Below, piece by piece: positions 30,731 through 41,584 of a stretch of DNA of 64,000 nucleotides; the stretch's first letter is position 1, and each line of letters begins with the position of its first letter. The position numbers and the translations under genes are program-made. The notes under the pieces were generated by a model that saw only the letters and a program-made list of their open reading frames with translations, had not been told where the DNA came from and did not search any database. Origin of the DNA: Tenodera sinensis (lineage: Eukaryota; Arthropoda; Insecta; Mantodea; Mantidae); assembly GCA_030765045.1 (NCBI GenBank), contig CM060964.1, positions 274,706,888 through 274,770,887 on the forward strand, read 5' to 3'.

Positions 30731-31489
30731 GCCTATGCCATGAAGGATTATATATTTATTTTTATTTTGACAGTTATCTTAAGGTTGTATACACAAAGAC
30801 CGCTTTCCAATACAGTTTGTGGATCTGTCGTTCAACAGGTTCAATCAGTAAGGTAGTGCACAAATGACATTTGAACCCCAACATGGTAACTACACAAAGG
30901 CACAGGGAAAAGATACCACTCTAGATCGTTTACTGAGATGCCATAACCCTAATACGTCCAAATATGAAAAATGTTGTCTAGCAGCTAGGCAGTTAGAGAG
31001 ATTTCACTTGCGGGAAAGAGGTCGGAACGGATGGAATCCATCCAAATAATTGACGAAGAAGGAAAAGATCGCATCAGATGTTATCTGCCCCGCTAGAAGC
31101 GCTCCAGAAACCCCGAGAGCGATTCCCTTTGTAACACCGACGACCTTGATAAACTCTCTTCAAAAGTTAATGAAGAAGAGTCTAAGTTTTATCGTTTGTT
31201 AGCGGCAATAAACGGACGGGCGCTTCCTGCCTTGTTTTGTTTCATTCCTCTTCTCCCTGCCGCCTCCGTTGTATTCTCTTTGTCAACGTTTTAAAGATTT
31301 CCACCGTTACTACAGGAGTGTAGTATTTACTGTGAGCACACGAACTCGCCGTGAATGTATGGCGCTCATGCTGCGCTCAAATCAAGCGGTTTGCTTCACA
31401 AAGCTAGACTTGATATCGGAAGCACGTAAACGGCACATGTTTACACGCTAATGCAACACTTGCCATGTTCTTTTAGCTATTCTGAGTTT
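30731..31489. other. Unassigned sequence
   Basis: No gene. The part at 31080-31260 is somewhat GC-richer, without a recognisable motif. Confidence 0.45.
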
Positions 31490-31640
31490 AGTTATCAGCT
31501 TGTTCTACGTTTGCGATAGAGGGGCGGTTGGATTTACCTCCTTCCACTTTATGCGGACTGTGCCACTCTTTAATACTCAACTGTGTTGCAGTGGCGGTTT
31601 GGTTATATGTACGTTGCGTTTGACTTACGAAAGTACTTTC
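31490..31640 (+). repeat. Unclassified dispersed repeat F, copy 1
   Basis: Matches 47372-47530: GTTTGCGATAGAGGGGCG / GTTTGCGAAAGAGGGGAG, ACCTCCTTCCACTTTATG / ACCTCCTTTCACTATG, GTGTTGCAGTGGCGGTTTGG / GTGTTACTGTGGCGGTTTTG, TATATGTACG / CATATGTACT. Divergence with indels makes it an old repeat; the class is unknown. Confidence 0.65.
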
Positions 31641-32254
31641 AAATCTTATGCGACAAAACATTTGCTCATTAGCGACTTCTTTGCTACTGCTTACGTTTAA
31701 CAAGTTTATCAATATTTGGCGACCAATTCGAAGTGATAGCCTTAGAAGATATACCAAGTTCCTTACGCTTCTCTCTCTTGCTCGTTTTGCCGTCTCCCTC
31801 TTCAGCATTGTTTCATCAGTGCGTAGTGATTAGTGTTAAAAGTGGTTAATTTGTTTTTTAATACCAAATGTTGTCTTTTGTTTTAATAATCTAGAAAACA
31901 CTGGTATTAAACTCATTTTTTGATAAAAAATGTTCTACAACATATAGCAACCTCTTTACTACCTCTATATCGTCCTCTATGATTTCATGATTATGTGTAC
32001 TCTGTTATAGTGCCTTTCAACAGATGAATGAGATTCTTGTTCTATAGATGAGGTATTTGGCTCTATGGTCACCACTATCAAAAAATGAAGTTCCCACTCT
32101 GATTTAAATGGACTTGGGCATTCTTTGCTTTCTTTGAAGCAGGTTGCTCCATTATTAGGGTGTTCTATTGCACATACATGTCTATTTCACTGATAAATTA
32201 GCCGTTTATCAACATAGGTTTCATCGATTCTTCGTTTCTTCGCTCTGCACCGCA
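31641..32254. other. Unassigned sequence
   Basis: AT-rich, nothing recognised. Confidence 0.45.
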
Positions 32255-32460
32255 CGAGTTGAGCCGAGTCACCACGATGCACGGTGGATTGCACCCGGTG
32301 CGATTTCAAGCTTTGAGGGGCCCTGCTCTGCCGTAACGTACGAGGTTTGCATTCGCGAGGTCTCGAGTGCGATTCCCATCGGAACGGCCACTATGACCGT
32401 GGGTTTTTTGCTTTCCCCAGGCCGATAGGAGAATGGTGGGGTGGTTCCCCTTCTACCACG
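32255..32460 (+). repeat. Possible SINE with degenerate tRNA-like head
   Basis: GC-rich block with TGCCGTAACGTACGAGG (A-box-like) and TCGAGTGCGATTCCCATCGG (B-box-like) about 30 bases apart, then GTGGGTTTTTTGCTTTCC, which resembles the GTGGGTTTTCTCC of SINE S2. Suggestive only. Confidence 0.38.
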
Positions 32461-32800
32461 AATTTCCTGTCCATTTCCTTTTATCTATTTCACGGTTGTA
32501 GCACCGGTTGACAGCGGTTGGTGTGTTGTGGCAGGACGATGGAAATGGCGCTATGCTAAGATTTCTCCCTGTTGCTGGAAAAGTGACGCAGTTTTCAGGT
32601 GGAGACTGGGCTAACCGACGGCGTCAGGACTGCAGTCATCTTGCAATCGTCCTCGTCCGAATCTGGTCAACCTTCCGGTCTCCCCTTCATCCCTTCCTCC
32701 CACATGTCAAGTTGGGAGCACAAAGAGCACAACATGGCCTGCGTTCGGTGGTGTGCTCCAATTAGGAGGCCCCTCCGCCTGCCTACTGCAACCACGAGTC
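32461..32800. other. GC-rich block of unknown nature
   Basis: Base composition differs sharply from both flanks. Two overlapping forward ORFs of about 85 codons have no known domain. It may be the body of the preceding SINE-like element or a fragment of another repeat. Confidence 0.35.
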
Positions 32801-33099
32801 AAAATTTTGCTATAGGTAAAGAAAACCACGCATATCTCATTAAAATTTACATGTAAGTCAAAAACGTTTTGTACCAATAGTCGCTTCCTATTGTCATTTT
32901 TAAGTTTTAATTTTGTGTCTATTGTTTAGTCATCATTATAAAATGCATAAAGCAGGCAAACAATGACGCGGCTTGCATGTTGATTCAAAATGAAGAGGCC
33001 TTCACAGGCTATAGGCTGAAAATCCGACACATAACTCATGCAAATAACTTATACCTACATGTAAGTAAATAAAAATCATTAGTCAATTTTAAGATAATC

Positions 33100-33235
33100 A
33101 AACATAACAAAAAGGTAGTTTGGGGTGGAGATTTTTTTAAAATCTTCGTGTTGCATGTCTGAAAGATGCTGAACTTAAATACCCATCAAGTTCGCATTTA
33201 ATTGACTTTTCGTTTTTTGCAAAACCACCAAAAGA
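33100..33235 (+). repeat. Family A fragment
   Basis: AAAGGTAGTTTGGGGTGGAG, TTTTAAAATCTTCGTGTTGC, TCTGAAAGATGCTGAACTTA follow the central arm of family A copy 1. Ends at CGTTTTTTGCA. Confidence 0.65.
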
Positions 33236-34869
33236 TATGGAATAAGAGGGGTAATAAAATTAAATGAAGAATAGAAGAAAAGAGTGAAAACGACAAGATA
33301 CGTAATTTTAAAACACTACTTATTTTTAATAAACCCCAAGCTATTTACCTGTATTAAATCTCTTTCCTACATAGTATAAGATTTTGCCCAGGCAACGCCT
33401 CTTCAAGAGTTTTTCCATTTCCTTTGAAGCACCGCCTTCGTGTTCGAGAATTGGCAAATGAAGTGGATGAGATGAACCTTTCCTTTCAGAAACGGCTTTA
33501 CCTCAAATTCCCTTCCTGAGGTCACGAAATATTCTGGCTGATTTAATTTCCTTGAAAGGCTTGCAATCTTAGAATCCATCGATCGTCGGTTGTCAGAAGC
33601 GTACTCCCTCGTATCCGAGAACGAATTGAACTGGCGCTAATGTCCATCTACTCGTGCGTCAGTGGTATCGGGATTTCAGAAATCTGCTCAGTTCACAAAG
33701 TAACATCTGGGTATTTACCGACATGGAGTCAAGAAATGCAAATTATGTTGGGATACAATAATGGTGCATTAAATGAATATAAATCAACAGCAATTTTTGC
33801 CTTATTATCACACCGATTCATATTCGTTCTATGTACACAAAACGAATTTAGTAATACGCACTGTTTGGGAACATCACAGTTTCTTATTGTCTTACGGAGT
33901 CTCGCAGGGGATGAAGCATAACTAGTGACCAATGATAGTTGCAATACGGTGCTAGAGGCGTGGCGCTATAATGAGAACAAGGAAAGGTGGGGGAGGGGGA
34001 AGGGTGGAGACAGCTGGTTCCTAGAAAAACCACCTTTTAATTTTCTTGAATTTATCTCCAAATTCGTAATGCATGTTACGGAAAAGGTTGTCAATATTGC
34101 TTGAAATAAGCAGCATTTATTGAGTTAAACGGTTTAGTGTTATAAGAAAAGCTTTAAATTTATCCTTAGAATCACAAAAGCGTGTAAAGCTTTACAGTAA
34201 ACCTTATGCAATATTACATTGAAAATATAAAAATGTTTAATACAAATTCTCCCTATATTTATATCGTAATTAAAATGCGTATCGAAATAAGTTGTTTGTA
34301 TATTATGTTATATTATAACACAGTTTCTGCTTTCGAATGAAAGGTTTTCTTCCAATATGTACGCAATAACCCGCCTTTCTTGGGTGGTACTAACTTTTAT
34401 TACATTTCTGTGAATTTGCACAGTTTCTGAAATTTGTCGAACTGTTACTAGCTTGCCATGTATCAAGAATCCGGCCATGTGTAATTTCTGATGTATAGAA
34501 CATGGTGTGAAACAAGCCACAGTTGCGACTTAATGAGCCGTCAGAAATAATCACTACTTCCCTTTCTAGCCGGCGTGTCATTGGTTATAAGTCCAGCCAG
34601 TAGCATGAATACTGCTGTCAATGGAGAGGGGTAAATAGAGGTAAAGAAGGGAAATCTACAAAGATCTCGGTAAGTAATCATGATACCCTTGCATTTTACT
34701 AAATTCGCTTGAACTTCGGTAGAAAATTAACGGTAGTTTATATGCTTCTTACAAATGTCCAACTCTGGAACCGCGCTACTTCTGGAAGACGCATTCTTGC
34801 TGTCTACGCACCATCTTCCGCTACCTCTTCGTCCGCATATTAAAGTTTCTAATATTTGTTGTGCATTTA
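33236..34869. other. Unassigned sequence, no gene seen
   Basis: About 1.6 kb without a recognisable domain, SINE head or repeat-family match. Confidence 0.5.
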
Positions 34870-35223
34870 TACACGGTGATTCAAAACGTTGTACACAAAC
34901 TTAAGGAGCTTATAGGGGGATCAAATTACAACCATCTTGGTATAAGACATTGTGGTCCAGCAGGTGATCCTGGATCAGAGCAAGCCTGTACAGGAACATC
35001 GTGTATTGATTGAACAACTATTGTAACACCAACTTGGTGAAACATAATCTTTGCTCAACTTAAATGTTTGCACAGAATAATTTGTTGTCCGATCTTACAT
35101 TCCAAGGTTTGCATCGACCCAGGATCACCTCTTAGAACACAAGTTCCCGTACCAAAGTTGTTACATTCCAGCTCCTCTATAAGCTTCCTAAGTTTGTTTC
35201 GCAACCCTTTGAGTCATCCTGTA
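34870..35223. mobile_element. Complete 350-bp mariner-type MITE with TA target
   Basis: The element spans 34872-35221 between TA dinucleotides at 34870 and 35222. The left terminus is CACGGTGATTCAAAACG; the right terminus inverted is CAGGATGACTCAAAGGG. The inverted repeats extend about 105 bases with matching landmarks (ACAAACTTA-GGAGCTTATAG, then TTGGTA, then AGGTGATCCTGG near both inner ends). There is no coding capacity. Terminal style and TA duplication indicate mobilisation by an IS630-Tc1-mariner transposase. A related right end occurs at about 36740-36791. Confidence 0.85.
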
Positions 35224-35634
35224 TATTCATTTTTATCAGATAACTGTCGACCTTTACTAACCGATTCCTTATGGAATATTGTATCCATGCAAAAAGGTGA
35301 TCTGTGATGTTAACGATCTTGTTTCGTTTAACAAATTCCGAAATTCCAAAATACGATGTATATAATATTCTTCTACAAATATGGCAATACAGCGAGGTAA
35401 TTATTTCACCATGGGTTGAAAAATGTCCTAAGATAGTACGAAAAGGGCTGATGTGATATTTACGTGACTTTTCTACCCATTCATCCACGAACTATACTCA
35501 TAAAAGCTTATTCTTCTATCTACTTCCTGTTAATTGAGACAATTTTAGAAATGATTTTATTAAATATATACACTCGTATTTCCTTGTAGATACAATGGGA
35601 ATAGCGTAATAAAGAAGACTGCAGTTAAAGTCAA
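35224..35634. other. Unassigned sequence
   Basis: No gene or repeat recognised; the ORF at 35177-35488 (reverse) begins beyond the MITE and enters its right end by chance. Confidence 0.45.
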
Positions 35635-35720
35635 ATTGTTTAAGAGCTGGTCGGTATGTGATGGCTTCGAAATTCCGTTTCTTATATTATGAACGGGAGA
35701 GAGAGACACAGTGAGAGGGT
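35635..35720 (+). repeat. Family A fragment
   Basis: AAATTGTTTAAGAGCTGGTC, GGTATGTGATGGCTTCGAAA, TTCCGTTTCTTATATTATGA follows family A copy 2 (AAATATTTTAAAGCTGGTC, GCTATACGAAGGGTTTGAAA, TTCCATTCTCTTTACACG). Confidence 0.6.
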
Positions 35721-36689
35721 AGGCTTATAATTTATACAAAAATGATTTCTTTGGGATTATTTCAAAGATTTAAAAATTATTCCTATGACAAATGATAGAA
35801 AATTAGAACAAATTACACAATCGCTGGTAGTCACGCTATGTACTCGTATTTTCAACATTTATAAAGTAGGCTCGTACACATCTTATTTTCTGGTATTTTT
35901 ATATTATTCCATTTTGTCGCGTTAGATTTATGGAAGTTAATGAATTTCTTATCGCTGAGAAAATAAGGATCATTCCCATTGAGAACAGGAGGTGCTATTT
36001 ATTCATTTCATATCCACAATACAAAGTACAGTGATAAGGGCATTAATGATAACCATGAACAAAATGTGTGGCTCATAATTATCAACAATTCTCTTATCAC
36101 AGTCACGGCGAGTCCGCTCACGCGACATTCTTTATATTACTCAATTGATTTTAATATTCTTGCTCGATATATCCATTTTAAGTACCTATCAACCTTAAAT
36201 CAATGACAGCTCTATGGGAGCGGCGAAATCTAAGCAATTTGTGGCCAATAGCTTAGCTATACAAAGAACACTACAGTTTGTTGACCAGCTCATGGTCCCT
36301 GGGAGGAATGCAGCAAACCAGTACGTCAGTAAACAATTCTGATGTAGTCGTGCCTCTAATCGCGCTTACGATAATGTTGCCAACCTTGAAATGAGTATTC
36401 ATGCTAGATCAAAGCAACGAAGTCACTCAAACTAGCGGAACTTAAATGTTTTTAGTTCAGGCAGTACATTTAGCTTATAAAACAAACGATATTTTCAACT
36501 ACTCTGTCTTTCTCCCAATGATTATCTTCTACCTCTTTTATGTGTTTTCAAAAACTCTGTCCGTCTGTGTCGGTTACAAGTGATATACCCTCGAGCGTTA
36601 TACCGTGCAATTCCTGTAAGTAAAAGTCACCTGTTACATTTATTTAACTATTCGTTTAACCTTGGCCCAACGTAGTCCTATGGAGTTGA
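35721..36689. other. Unassigned sequence, no gene seen
   Basis: AT-rich, no recognisable feature. Confidence 0.5.
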
Positions 36690-36739
36690 TACCACACTTG
36701 TATGGGACAAGTAAACGACAGTGTGGTCCAATGAAACCC

Positions 36740-36791
36740 AAAATGCGTCCGCTTTAGAAACCTCTCTAGGTTTGTTTGTTTCAGTCATCCT
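36740..36791 (+). repeat. MITE right-end fragment
   Basis: ACCTCTCTAGGTTTGTTTG followed by TTTCAGTCATCCTGTA resembles the right end of the MITE at 34872-35221 (TTTGTTTCGC, GAGTCATCCTGTA). No left end recognised. Confidence 0.45.
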
Positions 36792-37299
36792 GTAAGAATC
36801 TGTTTTATATGTGTCACTTTGAAACCCTTTGTTCTATAACCACAATATCATAGCAGATATCACAGCACTCCTAGGCGGGGATTTATCAACTTCTATACTC
36901 CTTTTCTCTTTACTTCCGAGATAACGCTAGTGACTCGTCCAATTTTTAAGTGAAATTAACAGATATTAGCATATTAGCGAGCAAACAGCGGAAATAACAT
37001 TGTAGGTAAGTTGGCAACCTAACTAGCAGCAGCGTTATCTACGAAGTCTCTCCTCCGTTATCTACTCGGGTCTCTCCTCTCCCCTTCAGTCCCCTAACAC
37101 CATGAGCTGGTGAACACTGTAGTGTAGAGTCGAACTGGTTTATTTCTATAAATTACTCAAGTACGTCGTTCGTGCGGTATTAAAGAGTAACAAAAATTCA
37201 ATAGTGCCGAGAATGTCGAAGTATTTCCAAGCATCTCAGAATCTCAAGAGTTTCACTGCAATGTTATTTCCGAGAAGATAACATTAGAATCGAAACTGA
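36792..37299. other. Unassigned sequence
   Basis: Contains a small direct repeat (TCTCTCCTCCGTTATCTAC / TCTCTCCTCTCC, 37047-37085). No gene. Confidence 0.45.
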
Positions 37300-37370
37300 A
37301 AAATGCAGTGCCACAGTCAGGATGTGAAGCGAAAGATCCGTGGTTCAAATCTCTGCTGTGGCATTGATTT
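37300..37370 (+). repeat. tRNA-like SINE head
   Basis: GCAGTGCCACAGTCAGGATG (A-box-like) and CCGTGGTTCAAATCTCTGC (B-box-like) lie about 30 bases apart, with an outer TGCCACAG/CTGTGGCA pairing. The following sequence is not tRNA-like. A single copy is visible. Confidence 0.42.
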
Positions 37371-37674
37371 TTTCAGTTCCGATCCTGCCTCTCAAACATT
37401 GTCCACACAGGCTTGTTTGTTTAAAACCACCAGCAGCAAGTTGGTATTAAAAAGAATAAAGAACATTTTTCCGCATAAGGGTTTTTACGGAGGGTATTAG
37501 ATTTCGTGAAAACCTTTACATATGTTCTTTATTTCTTTCTTTTTCCTTTTAGTGGACCACAAAAACAACTTGCCTCAATAGAATACTGAACTTCAGATAG
37601 AAATTTCAGCTATAGATGTATGTGTGCGTGCGTGTTCGCGCGCGAGACAGGAACAGCGAGAGGAAGGGAGGGGG

Positions 37675-37830
37675 CAACGCACATCAAAAACGAAAAGTCG
37701 GCTATACCTATACGTAACTTAGAGTTCAAGTCCATATCTTTCAAGGCGAAGTAATCATTAAATATACCCCACTCCGAAACAACGCTTGGTATGCAAATGA
37801 TGTGGCATTTCATTTTCTTAAAGCAAATGT
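37675..37830 (-). repeat. Family A fragment
   Basis: ACATCAAAAACGAAAAGTCG, GTTCAAGTCCATATCTTTCA, AAATATACCCCACTCCGAAA and TATGCAAATGATGTGGCATT follow copy 3 (CTCAAAAACGGAAAGTCGG, GAGTTTAATATCTTTCAAGG, ATATCCCCACCCTAAAC). Confidence 0.58.
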
Positions 37831-39309
37831 ACAATTATTTCTATTAAAATGTCACATATAAGATACTGACAAATATATTGTTTACTCTGTTTATCTGTGA
37901 ACAGTCGGTGAAACTCAGTGAAGACTTGAGAGAGGCAAAAACTTGCTGTAGAAAATTAGTAAACCTCATTAAAAAGGTACAGTTCTTAGTATTATCGTTT
38001 TATAAATATTCACCATTTTATATTTGAACTTTCCAGGTCTGAAGTTTATACCTACCACGTTCTGCATATCTTTGAATCCGTACGAGTTTCTTTCTTTTGA
38101 CAAAGAAATACGAACTTGTAATATAAACAGTTGGCTATCTCGGCATTTAGAATGTAACCATGAAGGAATAAATGAAACAAAGACTAACTCAAGTAATTCC
38201 AAAGCTAACGTTTTATCGGGATTTGAGAAAGTGGATAGAACTTCAAACAAATGGTACCTATAACATTCAAAGGATACGTGGTTAGTGTTAATATATAGAG
38301 TTGTACGAGTGTGCCAAATCATATTTTTATTCCTTTTGCTTCTAAGACGTGATGTTTTGAAGGCATTGTGGAGCAATAAACTGTTCTTGAAATAACGATT
38401 TGGAATGCGGTCTCATTGCCCAAGGATATTGCACAACATACAAATAAGTTTTCTTTCACTCTTGCTACTTGAGAACCAGCCTAAAGCTTGAATGAGAAAT
38501 AAAGAAGGAAGGATATTTTTCAAACAGACTGACTCGGTCATGCCTATGCTATTAGCATGCGAAAGACACCGCCTTAGGTAGTGCAGATTCCCACGTCAGG
38601 AAACAGCAATGATACGGCGCTGGTTACTATGCCAACAGTGAGGTTTTACTTTGCTATGGTAGAGGGGGCTACTATTATTTTATCAAAGCCGGCCGCAAAT
38701 TATGCACTGGCCGTAATGGGCTGTAATGACAGATGTTCAAACAATCCTACTGCCACAAATTGCCTCTTCTGCGTACAATGCAACACACCTACAGCCTTTT
38801 CTGTAACATCTTTGCGAGGCAGCAAGGTAAATATGGTTACTTCACGACCTGTTGCACCTTCTCTTGCAGCAAGTCTCCAACTGCAATAAGACGTGTTACC
38901 TATAACTTGGAGATAATCAACCTCAAGCACTACACTGTGTGTACATCTGACAAATGACTGCACAGTAATTCGTTGTTTTTGAGAATGCAGGAATACGATA
39001 TACATAAAACTGCACAGGTGTAAGAAATACAAAGGGAAATGCGACATTATGGGCACACTGAAGTGTTAAAGGTAATTTTCTGAAGTATTGAAGCTCCAGA
39101 TTAACTGTTTTACACACACGTTACCAGCAATTAAAGGAAGTGTCTGTACAACATTTCATTTCAATGTAATCGTATTCTTGAGGTATTAATTTATACTAAT
39201 TCTATTAGCTATAATCAAAATCTATTTCCTCCGATAGATATTGAAACTAAAGGTATCACTTTTTACAATTGCATTCCTATACCTTTGTAACAAATTCTCT
39301 TAGGATACT
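37831..39309. other. Unassigned sequence
   Basis: Two longer overlapping ORFs at 38581-39056 (102 codons forward, 118 reverse) and one at 38024-38263 preceded by a plausible splice acceptor (CTTTCCAG) show no domain I recognise. No gene is claimed. Confidence 0.45.
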
Positions 39310-39892
39310 TTTTCTTTAAGAAGATGTTTTACAGAGCAAAGATCATATTAATCATCATCTACAAGGATTAGGCCTATTGATCTGTTCCGTCTTCAAAAAC
39401 GATATCGTCCAATCATCTTATTCTTGGCCTGCCGATATTTCTATGTACTCTTGGTTTGTAGTCTAATATTTTTTTAAGGTATTCGGTTGTCAATTCTTGT
39501 TATGTGTTGGTACCAGTTTTTTTTTTTTTAATTAATTCAGAGAAATTGAAAATATCTAGTTGTATATTTTCACTTCTCTGATGATCTAAGAGAGTGACAT
39601 CAGCCACACTTCTTAGAAATTTCATTTCACTGCTTTGTTTTCTTTTTAGTTGCTTGATTTATAGACCAGTGTTCTGCACCATAAGTTAATAATGGTACCG
39701 CTAATGTTTTATAAAATTTTAATTGTGTTGAAAGTTGTGCTTTATTCCTTAAGTTCTTTTTATTGTTCCGCACATTAAAGGATGACACCTGCGTTATAAT
39801 TTCTTGTCCCAGGACTATTTTACGTCTTCTATGCTCAGCTCCTTTAAAAGCCATTGTTTTAGCTTTGTTCTTTGAAATTGATGCATCATAAT
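39310..39892 (-). pseudogene. Non-LTR reverse transcriptase relic, 3' part
   Basis: Minus-strand reading: ASISKNKAKTMAFKGAEHRR, RKIVLGQEIITQVSSFNV, QLSTQLKFYKTLAVPLLTYG, AEHWSIN, then SSEMKFLRSVADVTLLDHQR, SENIQLDIFNFSELI, and after lesions NIGRPRI, LDDIVFEDGTDQ. This is the post-palm and C-terminal region of RTE-like LINE ORF2 (ISxxKTKxMAFKG, Y-x-TLAxPxLLYGxExW, KFLRSV, GRPRxRWxDD). An internal deletion lies between HWSIN and the KFLRSV block and a T run interrupts the tail near 39520. Confidence 0.78.
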
Positions 39893-40065
39893 TCAGAAAA
39901 GAAGAGAATTTAATTCACCAATTTACATTATATTTGTGGATTATATAAAAGCCTTTGATAAGGTTTTAAGAAACAATGGAACATATTAAATGAACAAGGA
40001 TACCCAATACATCTAGTAAAAGTTATTAAAAGTCTATATGGAAACGAGAATATCACATCATACTG
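39893..40065 (+). pseudogene. Same RT family, palm segment in opposite orientation
   Basis: Forward reading: RREFNSPIYIIFVDYIKAFD, KV, and after a frameshift KQWNILNEQGYPIHLVKVIK, SLYGNENITS. This is the RT palm motif FVDxxKAFDxV...LWxILxxxGxPxHLIxxIxSLY that normally precedes the segment found on the minus strand at 39310-39892. The two abut at about 39892 in opposite orientation. Confidence 0.78.
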
Positions 40066-40319
40066 ATGATTTAAAAAATGAACTGAACGGACATTTTGTT
40101 AACCAAGTTTTGAAAGCATTCTGGGAAATTTTCAGACCTGGAGCTACTTTTTGGGAGAAGCTAGGTAGTTTTTTAACACGAGAACATTAAATTTAAAAAC
40201 AAATTTTGAAGAAATTGCTCAACTTGAGAAAATGACTCAAGTCATGATTTATCATGCCAAGATAAGAGTAATTTAAACGGCTCAGCACTTTAAATTACTT
40301 GTCCATCTGATTACCCTCC

Positions 40320-40662
40320 CCGTATGGAGGACTGACACGCTCTAGGACTGACAAGCTGTGCCTAGGGTCAGATGCCTGTCGGTGAGCAGACGAACCTATG
40401 GACCGGACAGTGTGAAGACCTGGAAGCGGATGGTAGCCCAGCATCAGGTATGACAGTGAGGAATAGCACGATCTAAAATGCAGGCGAAATGGATGATTGG
40501 AAAGGTCATAATGCAGCAGTAGGTGGAATCAGTGGCGGCGGAAACCGGAGAAAACCCGTCGCTTAGTCCACCATGAATACCACATGCGGGTCCCTGGGAT
40601 CGAACCCGGGTCACCTTGGTGATAGGCGAACGGTCTAACAGCTCGGCCACGGCGCCGCCCAC
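40320..40662 (-). mobile_element. tRNA-derived SINE S2, fullest copy (tail type b)
   Basis: Minus-strand head: GGGCGGCGCCGTGGCCGAG, CTGTTAGACCGTTCGCC (A box), GTGACCCGGGTTCGATCCC (B box). Body: GCATGTGGTATTCATGG, GGGTTTTCTCCGGTTTCC. Tail: CACCGACAGGCATCTGACCC, CCTCCATACGGGGAGGG, the last a small hairpin. Head and body match 57960-58190; the tail matches 14600-14655 instead. Confidence 0.82.
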
Positions 40663-41170
40663 TTTAAAACTTGCATCCAAATACATGTTACAACACCCCT
40701 AGTAAATCAAAACTTTGCAAATCTGTAATCTGAAGAATGGTGCATTTCTTTTAGGAAAATGGTTAAAACAGCATTTCGGAGACAAACGGAGGAAACAAAA
40801 TTACGTTACAAAGGTAATCAAAGGGAAAGAACACATCTCAAATTTGTAAACAAACGCTATCCTTATACGTTAGCAATTCTCAATATTTTATTTACACTTA
40901 AATTAAGTGAAGAAAAATCTTTTGAGATAGAAATTTATCTCCCAGCACTGTCTTATATGCAACATTTGAACTAACTCTACTTATTCATTTTGGAGATTTC
41001 CAGGTTCAGTCTGCGAGGTCAGATGCTGCCTTTGCCGCTGTCCCTTTTATTTGAACGGATAAAATTATTGCACGCGTGTTTCATCCTTTACTCTGCAGCG
41101 CTTTTTTAAGGAATGTTTTCAAAACCGATAGATCAGTTTTTATCACCATATTGGCAAAGCTTAAAAAGTA
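40663..41170. other. Unassigned sequence
   Basis: The ORF at 40759-40974 has no recognisable domain. No gene supported. Confidence 0.45.
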
Positions 41171-41395
41171 AGCAGATAACAGGGTGAGTGAGTGAGTGAG
41201 TGAGTGAGTGAGTGAGTGAGTGAGTGAGTGAGTGAGTGAGTGAGAGTGAGTGAGTGAGTGAGAGTGAGTGAGTGAGTGAGAGTAAGTGAGAGTGAGTGAG
41301 TGAGAGTGAGTGAGAGAGAGTGAGTGAGAGTGAGTGAGCGAGCGAGCTTTAACGGCCCGTCGACAACGAGGTCATTTGGGCCCAGCAGATAATAG
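41171..41395 (-). mobile_element. LINE 3'-tail insertion D2 with 12-bp TSD
   Basis: The insertion occupies 41183-41383. Flanking repeats are AGCAGATAACAG (41171-41182) and AGCAGATAATAG (41384-41395), 11 of 12 matching. Minus-strand order: GGGCCCAAATGACCTCGTTG, TCGACGGGCCGTTAAAG, then about 150 bases of CACT/CTCACT tail. The body is nearly identical to D1 (12787-12931). The tail has expanded further and picked up CT insertions that give short 10-bp periodicity. Confidence 0.88.
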
Positions 41396-41584
41396 ATGCA
41401 ATACACAAAGCAAGATAAAAGCATCTTGCACATGGAAGGTTCTGGTTGCAACATACTTCCGCTCTGTAGGGCTGCCAGTCGGTCCTAAAAATACGGAGGC
41501 CCCGAGGTCAGAGTTGCATGGATAAGTGTTTCACCTTATCCTGTAATACGAAGTTCAGAATCTCAACTACTATATTTAAATCAG
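41396..41584. other. Unassigned sequence
   Basis: Short spacer between the LINE tail and repeat G. Nothing recognised. Confidence 0.4.

Noticed and set aside
38581..39056. Overlapping ORFs of 102 (forward) and 118 (reverse) codons
   Set aside because: No domain, splice context or repeat match recognised on either strand; kept only as an unassigned region.
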